Positions 1 to 5,161 of a DNA stretch of 5,161 nucleotides are shown in pieces. The position numbers were made by a program, and so were the translations under genes. Each line of letters opens with the position of its first letter. Position 1 is the first letter of the stretch. The notes beneath the pieces were generated by a model. The model saw nothing but the letters and a program-made list of their open reading frames with translations, was not told where the DNA came from and ran no database searches. This DNA is from an uncultured Bacteroidota bacterium (GTDB lineage Bacteria > Bacteroidota > Bacteroidia > Chitinophagales > Chitinophagaceae), in contig CAMLEX010000410.1 of NCBI GenBank assembly GCA_946479055.1, positions 1 to 5,161 on the forward strand, given 5' to 3'.

Positions 1-1209
1 AGGGCTTCTTACGCAACTACTGGAAATGAGGCATCTGGCTTGGGTGCTTTCGATTACCTGTCGACCATCAATATTGGTTCTACTGTTTTAGGGTCGCCTG
101 CCGCACCTCAGTCATCAAGCGGTTTAAACAATAATGGCTTAATTAGTTATACCCGCACATGGGAAAAAGTAGAGCAAAAAAACCTGGGGATTGACCTTGA
201 ATTCTTTGATAGTCGTTTAACTACCACCTTTGACATTTTCGAAAAAAACAATATTGGAATGTTGATCAATGTAAACTATCCTTCTGTATTGGGTGGCGTT
301 GCACCTAAAACCAATAGCGGTAAATTCAATACTAAAGGCTGGGAGTTTATTATAGGCTGGAAAGATACAAAAGGTGACTTTAGCTATAATATGGCATTTA
401 ATATCGGTGATACAAAAACCATGGTATCTGGAGTTGAAGGTGCTGATAGTTATGGAGCCGGCAGAAACGGAATCGTAAACGGACGCCCATGGCAATCCTG
501 GTTTGTATACAAAACAGATGGTTACTTTAAAAGCCAAGCTGAAGTTGATGCCTATTATGCTGCCTACGGAACCAGTACCAACCTGGCCAACATGCCTAAA
601 AACAATCAGGCTGTAGCTTTACGTCCGGGTGATACAAAGAGAGTTGATGTTGCGGGAACAGGTAACATTACCAATATAGGTGACGAAAAGAGTTCTTTAG
701 TATATGCCGGCGATGGCACTCCCCATTTTAATTTCGGCTTCAACTTGGGTGGTTCATGGAAAGGATTTGATTTAAATGCTTTCTTTCAAGGTCAGCTGAA
801 ACAGAATATCATGCGCAGCGGTTATATGGCTTATCCATTTGGTGCAATATTTACAAATCAAAATCCTGCATTTTTGGGACAAACATGGACAGAAAGCCGT
901 CAGGATGCATTATTTCCCCGCTTAACAGTTAACCCAACCCGGGCTAAATGGAATTACGAAAACAATGATTTCATGTTACAAAATAACCGCTACATCCGCT
1001 TAAAAGCGTTGGTGGTAGGGTATACTTTACCTCACAGAATGACAGAGAAGATAAAGTTATCGAAAGTGAGGTTCTACTTCTCAGGAAATGACTTATGGGA
1101 AGCAACCTCTATAAAAGATGGTTTTGACCCTGAAATGGGCGAAGCTTCTATAAACAGTGGCTATCCGTTTGCACGGACGTGGTCGTTCGGATTAAACGTT
1201 GGATTTTAG
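1..1209 (+). CDS. SusC/RagA-family TonB-dependent outer-membrane transporter, C-terminal part (5' partial)
   Basis: This is the C-terminal ~402 residues of a SusC-type transporter, the beta-barrel that imports oligosaccharides across the outer membrane using TonB energy, with a SusD lipoprotein as its lid. The frame is open to the first base of the window and reads RASYATTGNEASG, matching the family's usual 'RASYG.TGN' segment, so the TTG at 40 is not the true start. Other family signatures follow: WEKVEQKNLGIDLEFFDSRL (fragment residues ~54-73), a typical barrel strand segment, and NRYIRLKALVVGYTLP (residues 329-344), the near-invariant C-terminal motif. The protein ends in FGLNVGF with a terminal Phe, as expected for a barrel recognised by the BAM machinery. 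Family members are usually about 1000 residues or more, so roughly 60% (signal peptide, carboxypeptidase-like domain, plug, first strands) lies upstream of the window. It is followed 9 nt later by susD, the classic paired order. Family assignment is very secure; substrate is not readable from this part. Confidence 0.97.
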   Translation, partial: RASYATTGNEASGLGAFDYLSTINIGSTVLGSPAAPQSSSGLNNNGLISYTRTWEKVEQKNLGIDLEFFDSRLTTTFDIFEKNNIGMLINVNYPSVLGGVAPKTNSGKFNTKGWEFIIGWKDTKGDFSYNMAFNIGDTKTMVSGVEGADSYGAGRNGIVNGRPWQSWFVYKTDGYFKSQAEVDAYYAAYGTSTNLANMPKNNQAVALRPGDTKRVDVAGTGNITNIGDEKSSLVYAGDGTPHFNFGFNLGGSWKGFDLNAFFQGQLKQNIMRSGYMAYPFGAIFTNQNPAFLGQTWTESRQDALFPRLTVNPTRAKWNYENNDFMLQNNRYIRLKALVVGYTLPHRMTEKIKLSKVRFYFSGNDLWEATSIKDGFDPEMGEASINSGYPFARTWSFGLNVGF

Positions 1210-1218
1210 TAACCAGTA

Positions 1219-3006
1219 ATGATTAAAGCAATGAAAAAGATATTCAATTATATAATTATAGGGGTGTTTGGCATCAGTATTTCTGCATGCCAGAAGGATT
1301 TTATAGACCTGAACCCTACTGCACAATATACAGATGCAGTTTATTTTAAAAAACCCAGTGACTTTAAAGCATATGCGACCGGCTTTTATGGCCGGCTTCA
1401 GGGATGGAGTTTTAGCAACATGGACAATAGCTCAGACCTGTCTGCAAATACCAATGGGAACGGTTATGATATCGGTTATGGCACTATAGCAGTTGGAAGT
1501 ACCAGTTGGGATTATAACGGTATTAGAAGCTGTAATATTTTGCTTGCAAAAGCCAGCACTTATACAAATCCGGCAGAAATAAGTCAATATATTGGTGAGG
1601 CTTACTTCTTTAGGGCTTATACTTATTTTGGCTTGCTGAAGAGTTTTGGCGGTGTACCAATCGTAACAACTGTACTGGATGTAAACTCTCCTGATCTATT
1701 CGCAAAACGAAATAGCCGTTACCAGGTGGTTGCACAAATTTTAACAGATTTAGACGAGGCTATTGCCAAATTACCAATTGAGCAAAACATAACTGCTACA
1801 GATAAAGGAAGAGCAAGCAAATGGGCAGCCAAGGCTTTGAAAGCCCAGGTTTTACTGTTTGAGGCTACCTGGGAAAAGTATGTAGGGCAAACTCCTGATG
1901 GGGATGGCACAAGCAAAGGTGCCGGCACAGCAGGATACGACCCTGCCAATGTAAACAAGTATTTGACAGAGGCTATAGCGCAGTGTCAGGACGTTATGAC
2001 CAATGGAGGCTATGAATTATGGAACAAAAATGCTAATTCAAAAATGGCAAATTCAAGTTCCTGGTATTTGTTCAATCTTGAAGACGCAGGGTCTAATCCC
2101 GGTGGATACGATAAAACTTCGAATAAAGAGTTTATTCTATATCAGACTTATGACTACACCTATAAACAGGCGAGGCTGAACATTACATGGACTTCAGGAC
2201 AATTATATCCGAGTCGGAAATTTGTAGATATGGCAGTGTGTACAGATGGATTGCCTCCGGCTAAATCGCCTTTGTTTCAGGGGTATCATACCGAAGTTTC
2301 AGAATTTCAGAATAGGGACAGACGTTTGTTGAACTACCTGTATGCTTCCACAACCGCACCTGCATCTGTTACACTGGACTTTGGAAGTCTGGGATCAAGT
2401 GGTTATGGAAACAGCAAGTATACGGTATACGGCTTTGGTTCAAGAAGGATTGACAATACCGAATCTGCCAATTGGCCAATTATTCGCCTGGCAGAGGTTT
2501 ATCTGACTTACGCAGAAGCATTAGTTGAATTAAATGGCAACATTACAGATGCGCAACTTGATGCTTCTATTAATAAATTAAGAGAGCGTGGAGCGGTAGC
2601 ACCTTTAACTAATGCATTGGCAGGAGCTAATGGTTTGGATATGAAAGAAGAAATAAGAAGAGAAAGAGCGGTGGAGTTATACCGTGAAGGCAAGCGCTTT
2701 GAAGATTTAAAACGCTGGGGCATTCTGGAAGCCTCTTTAAATACTTCTCGTTTGGGCAGAGTTGTAGGTGACGCCAGTTACGCTACACCGTTTAAAGATG
2801 CATCAGGTCAGCCAACTTCTCTTTATAAATCTACGTCGTATGTGTGGGGAGAAGAGGCAGTGCAAACGCCAAAAGGTATGCTAAAAAGTGTAGTGGTTTC
2901 AAGTTCTGTAAACCACACTGTTGCGGCAAAACATTATTTATATCCCATACCGTTGAGCCAAATCATATTAAATAAGAATTTGCTTCAAAACCCTGGCTAT
3001 AACTAA
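1219..3006 (+). CDS. SusD/RagB-family nutrient-binding outer-membrane lipoprotein
   Basis: A complete 595-residue SusD homologue, the surface lipoprotein that binds glycan and caps the partner SusC barrel. The N-terminus is a lipoprotein signal peptide: MKK, a hydrophobic stretch, then lipobox ISAC with the lipidated Cys at residue 24, followed by QKDF, which resembles the Bacteroidota surface-export signal. Family motifs in order: LNPTAQYTDAVYFKK (31-45), GEAYFFRAYTYFGLLKSFGG (126-145) with GGVPIV, the helical TPR-like region, GRASKWAAKALKAQVLLFEA (197-216), NWPIIRLAEVYLTYAEAL (418-435), INKLRERG (451-458), RRERAVELYREGKRFEDLKR (480-499) and the C-terminal YLYPIP (573-578) ending NPGYN. Length is within the usual range (about 500-650). 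The start is uncertain: ATG 1219 gives the longest frame, but ATG 1231 (MKKIFNYIII) gives a more typical signal peptide; neither has a clear Shine-Dalgarno. The 9-nt gap to susC implies co-transcription. The gene ends in tandem stops TAA TAG (3004-3009). The specific sugar bound cannot be inferred. Confidence 0.96.
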   Translation: MIKAMKKIFNYIIIGVFGISISACQKDFIDLNPTAQYTDAVYFKKPSDFKAYATGFYGRLQGWSFSNMDNSSDLSANTNGNGYDIGYGTIAVGSTSWDYNGIRSCNILLAKASTYTNPAEISQYIGEAYFFRAYTYFGLLKSFGGVPIVTTVLDVNSPDLFAKRNSRYQVVAQILTDLDEAIAKLPIEQNITATDKGRASKWAAKALKAQVLLFEATWEKYVGQTPDGDGTSKGAGTAGYDPANVNKYLTEAIAQCQDVMTNGGYELWNKNANSKMANSSSWYLFNLEDAGSNPGGYDKTSNKEFILYQTYDYTYKQARLNITWTSGQLYPSRKFVDMAVCTDGLPPAKSPLFQGYHTEVSEFQNRDRRLLNYLYASTTAPASVTLDFGSLGSSGYGNSKYTVYGFGSRRIDNTESANWPIIRLAEVYLTYAEALVELNGNITDAQLDASINKLRERGAVAPLTNALAGANGLDMKEEIRRERAVELYREGKRFEDLKRWGILEASLNTSRLGRVVGDASYATPFKDASGQPTSLYKSTSYVWGEEAVQTPKGMLKSVVVSSSVNHTVAAKHYLYPIPLSQIILNKNLLQNPGYN

Positions 3007-3051
3007 TAGAACAGACAACCTAATTGGATTATCACTAGATCTTTAGAAATT

Positions 3052-4089
3052 ATGAAAAAGTTACAAATTTATAATATACTGAGTTGGTTAGGCATCCTCT
3101 CCTGCTTCGCGATTTTGTTCGCTTCCTGTGAGAAGGACCCAAAATTCAGAGAATTTAATTACCCCGAGCTTACTGTAAATGATTTTTCTCCGAGCGCCGG
3201 GCGTCCCGGATATCAAGTTACCATTAAAGGCACTAATTTCGGAGACCTTAAGAAAGCGGTTACTGTTTATTTTAATGGTGTACCCGCTACCCAGGACGAC
3301 ATCGTTAGTGTTGCCGACAAGCAGATCGTAGTAACCGTTCCTAAAAATGTAACTAGCGGAAAAATCACCGTGAAGGTATGGCAATTCACCAAAGAGGTGC
3401 CCGGTAATTTCACCTTTATACCGGGTGGAGAGATTACCAGTATTTCTCCCGGGTTTGGCCTGGAAGGTTCGTTAGTTACCATACTAGGTAAGAACTTTGG
3501 GACAACACAGAGCGACATTAAGGTTACTTTTGGTGGAGTTAATGCCGAAATATTCTCCACAACGGATACAAAGATAGAAGTAAAAGTACCTGTTGGAGGT
3601 ATTACGGGGACTGTAAAGGTTTATGTAGGCTTACAAGAAATTGAGGGCATTTATTTCCTTGTTGGTGAAGAAAAAATAACAGGAACCATCATTGGAACAC
3701 CCGGTTCATGGAGCAACAATCCTGCTACAACAATTGCAGCCGCATTTGATGGAAACACAGCAACTTTTGTTGATGGTGCTGTTGCATCAGGATATCTCGG
3801 TTTTGATTTAGGCATTTCAGGTAAAGTGAAACTGAAGAGGATGCGTTATTATCCTAGAGCAGGTAATGCAGCAAGAATGAACGGTGCCAGAGTATATGGG
3901 ACAAATGACCCCGATAAAGTGGGCACTACTAATGGCGATCTTTTATACACAATCGCCACAGCTCCTGCTTATGATTGGAATGTAGCAGAAATAAACAGTG
4001 CTACCAGCTACCGCTACCTATATCTGTATTTTGCTACCGGAAATTTGAATGTAAGTGAACTTGAATTCTATGGCATTAAGGACAAATAA
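3052..4089 (+). CDS. IPT/TIG-domain lipoprotein with C-terminal F5/8 type C-like domain; probable surface glycan-binding protein
   Basis: A 345-residue lipoprotein in the SusE/SusF position, inferred to be a surface glycan-binding protein that holds polysaccharide near the SusCD pair. A signal peptide (MKKLQIYNILSWLGILSC...) ends at lipobox FASC with lipidated Cys 26, then EKDP. Two tandem IPT/TIG immunoglobulin-like domains follow: domain 1 at ~38-123 (FSPSAGRPG, GTNFG 60-64, FNGVPA 74-79, VTVP 94-97) and domain 2 at ~127-204 (ISPGFGLEG, GKNFG 146-150, FGGVNA 160-165, VKVP 177-180). These usually act as spacers that lift a binding module off the membrane. Residues ~209-342 look like a galactose-binding/F5/8 type C (CBM32-like) sandwich: AAFDGNTATF with FDG 232-234, GFDLG 250-254, MRYYPRAG 264-271, ARMNGARVYGTND 274-286 and the closing strand ELEFYG 336-341. 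It starts 45 nt after the susD stop, with no terminator between, and is followed by a strong terminator. Domain calls are firm; sugar binding is inferred. Confidence 0.85.
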   Translation: MKKLQIYNILSWLGILSCFAILFASCEKDPKFREFNYPELTVNDFSPSAGRPGYQVTIKGTNFGDLKKAVTVYFNGVPATQDDIVSVADKQIVVTVPKNVTSGKITVKVWQFTKEVPGNFTFIPGGEITSISPGFGLEGSLVTILGKNFGTTQSDIKVTFGGVNAEIFSTTDTKIEVKVPVGGITGTVKVYVGLQEIEGIYFLVGEEKITGTIIGTPGSWSNNPATTIAAAFDGNTATFVDGAVASGYLGFDLGISGKVKLKRMRYYPRAGNAARMNGARVYGTNDPDKVGTTNGDLLYTIATAPAYDWNVAEINSATSYRYLYLYFATGNLNVSELEFYGIKDK

Positions 4090-4101
4090 GACCTAAAATT
4101 G

Positions 4102-4142
4102 ATACTTCCGGGTTGGTATACACCAACCCGGAAGTATTTTTT
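4102..4142 (+). terminator. Rho-independent terminator after the glycan-binding lipoprotein gene
   Basis: A perfect 16-bp inverted repeat: left arm 4102-4117 (ATACTTCCGGGTTGGT), 4-nt loop ATAC (4118-4121), right arm 4122-4137 (ACCAACCCGGAAGTAT), running directly into a T run (4137-4142). It begins 12 nt after the stop codon of the preceding gene and faces the right way to end the susCD-SGBP transcript. The run of A's at 4095-4098 gives only a weak T tract on the other strand, so a bidirectional role is not well supported. Strong stem plus T tract makes this a confident call; how much read-through reaches the lyase gene is unknown. Confidence 0.9.
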
Positions 4143-4194
4143 ATCTACACCATTGGGTTTGCAATTATTCCCTATTAATTTAAAAATCTCAATT

Positions 4195-5161
4195 ATGAAA
4201 CTATTTACTAACCTTGTTCTGCTTTTTGCAGGATCAATATTTCTTTTAAACTGCAGTAAGAAAGATGCTGCTACTCAAGTACCAGATCCAATAAGTCCAC
4301 CTGAGGGTACTACTTTATCTATTGATACACTGGCACCAAGCTCCCCAATGAAACATGTTGGAGGATTACACACCGCAGCAGATTTTGCAAGAATAAAAAC
4401 AAAGCTGAATGAGAATGCACAACCGTGGCTTTCTGGATACAATAAACTTCTTGCAAATTCACATGCTCAGTTATCTTATACCCCGAATCCTCCTGAAAAG
4501 CTGATTCGCGGCGGTGGCAGTGCAGAGGAACCGGAACCTGACAACTATTCAAGAGCATTTAATGATGTAGCAGCGGCTTATCAACTGGCATTGAGGTGGA
4601 AAATTTCCGGAGATGATGCATATGCACAAAAATCCATTCAGATATTGAATGCCTGGGCGAGTATCTGTAAGCGCATCAGCGGTGATTCGAATGCTCAACT
4701 GGCAGCCGGTATTTATGGCTATCAATTTGCAGTGACGGCAGAATTAATGAGGGATTATAGCAATTGGCAGCCCCAGGATTTCAAAGCCTTTCAAAAATGG
4801 ATGACAGACGTTTTTTATCCGATAAACAAAGATTTCTTAAATAGACACAACGGCACTTGTGATTCCCATTATTGGGCAAACTGGGATATGGCAAACCTGG
4901 CTTCGACTATGGCTATAGGCATATTAACAGATAATCGATCGATGTATAATTATGCCATTAATTATCTGCAAAGAGGAAATGGCAATGGCAACTGGTTTAA
5001 AGCGATTAATTATGTTTTTGAGGGAGAAAATGCGGGTTTGGCACAGTTGCAGGAAAGTGGACGCGATCAGGGACATGCTACACTGGTAATTGCCTTAATG
5101 GGCACTATCTCGCAAATGGCGTGGAATCAGGGCGACGATTTTTATGGTTTGGATAAGAACC
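4195..5161 (+). CDS. Alginate lyase superfamily lipoprotein (PL38/PL5-like), 3' partial
   Basis: The reading frame from ATG 4195 is open to the end of the window (322 codons plus one base), so the C-terminus is missing; relatives are about 400-450 residues. The N-terminus is a lipoprotein signal: MKLFTNLVLLFAGSIFLLNC with lipidated Cys 20, then SKKD. A Pro/Thr-rich linker (~25-52) leads into the catalytic domain, which opens with HVGGLHTAADFARIKTKL (54-71). The rest is helical, as expected for an alpha/alpha-toroid lyase: NYSRAFNDVAAAYQLALRWK (117-136), FYPINKDFLNRHNGT (207-221), SHYWANWDMANLASTMAIG (224-242), QESGRDQGHATL (286-297) and AWNQGDDFYG (309-318). These match the Alginate_lyase Pfam family; the YWANWD and QESGRDQGH blocks resemble the PL38-like branch more than classical PL5. 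Polysaccharide lyases of this type break uronic-acid glycans by beta-elimination; conserved His, Tyr and Arg in these blocks (for example H225, Y226, R290, H294) are candidate active-site residues, by inference. Substrate could be alginate, glucuronan or another uronate polymer. It lies 105 nt after the previous gene, beyond a terminator. Confidence 0.85.
   Translation, partial: MKLFTNLVLLFAGSIFLLNCSKKDAATQVPDPISPPEGTTLSIDTLAPSSPMKHVGGLHTAADFARIKTKLNENAQPWLSGYNKLLANSHAQLSYTPNPPEKLIRGGGSAEEPEPDNYSRAFNDVAAAYQLALRWKISGDDAYAQKSIQILNAWASICKRISGDSNAQLAAGIYGYQFAVTAELMRDYSNWQPQDFKAFQKWMTDVFYPINKDFLNRHNGTCDSHYWANWDMANLASTMAIGILTDNRSMYNYAINYLQRGNGNGNWFKAINYVFEGENAGLAQLQESGRDQGHATLVIALMGTISQMAWNQGDDFYGLDKN

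Noticed and set aside
217..537. 106-codon open frame on the - strand
   Set aside because: Lies wholly inside the susC coding region, has no recognisable domain, and the + strand frame is strongly supported by family motifs.
1379..1396. Small GC-rich inverted repeat (CCGGC...GCCGG) within susD
   Set aside because: Only a 5-bp stem, inside conserved coding sequence, with no T tract; most likely coincidental.
1719..1958. 79-codon open frame on the - strand inside susD
   Set aside because: Antisense shadow of a well-conserved SusD region; no family resemblance.
2508..2723. 71-codon open frame on the - strand inside susD
   Set aside because: Antisense to the conserved YAEAL...RRERAVELYREGKR region; explained by the codon bias of the real gene.
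3007..3051. 45-nt gap between susD and the TIG lipoprotein gene examined for a terminator or promoter
   Set aside because: No convincing hairpin or promoter boxes; best read as an intra-operon spacer.
3088..3560. Two overlapping open frames on the - strand (3088-3384 and 3267-3560)
   Set aside because: They overlap one another and lie antisense to the TIG domains; no protein-like features.
4153..4183. Possible Bacteroidota-type promoter for the lyase: TTG at 4153-4155 and TAATTTAA at 4176-4183, 20 nt apart
   Set aside because: Spacing is plausible for a -33/-7 pair, but the -7 box matches TAnnTTTG only in part and would leave a leader of just a few bases before ATG 4195; in AT-rich DNA such matches arise by chance.
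4319..4558. 79-codon open frame on the - strand
   Set aside because: Antisense to the lyase gene, whose + frame is continuous from 4195 to the window end and carries clear family motifs.

Overview
The window is a slice of a Bacteroidota polysaccharide utilization locus (PUL). All four genes lie on the + strand. The base composition is moderately AT-rich, and the gene starts lack clear Shine-Dalgarno sequences but are A/T-rich. The protein families (SusC, SusD, a TIG-domain glycan-binding lipoprotein and an alginate-lyase-like lipoprotein) point to Bacteroidota. The general flavour resembles Sphingobacteriaceae (Pedobacter or Mucilaginibacter type), but that genus-level guess is inference only.

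Layout: (1) 1-1209, the C-terminal ~402 residues of a SusC/RagA-type TonB-dependent outer-membrane transporter, whose N-terminal part lies outside the window. (2) 1219-3006, a complete SusD/RagB lipoprotein starting 9 nt after the susC stop. (3) 3052-4089, a 345-residue lipoprotein with two IPT/TIG domains and a C-terminal F5/8 type C-like (discoidin/CBM32-like) beta-sandwich, which is a probable surface glycan-binding protein in the SusE/SusF position. (4) 4102-4142, a near-perfect rho-independent terminator. (5) 4195-5161 (runs off the end), a lipoprotein of the alginate lyase superfamily (Pfam Alginate_lyase type, closest in motifs to PL38/PL5-like alpha/alpha-toroid lyases).

Working model: the lyase cleaves a uronic-acid-containing polysaccharide at the cell surface, the TIG/CBM lipoprotein and SusD capture the chains, and the SusC barrel imports the oligosaccharides with TonB energy. 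The three lipoproteins all carry charged residues including a Lys-Asp right after the lipid-attached Cys, consistent with export to the outer face. The substrate (alginate, glucuronan or another uronate glycan) cannot be fixed from this window.

No RNA genes, insertion sequences, CRISPR arrays or phage genes were seen. There is no gene-free stretch over 300 bases; the longest gap is the 105 bases between genes 3 and 4, which holds the terminator. The window is a well-made but recognisable PUL segment; I do not see a wholly new system in it.
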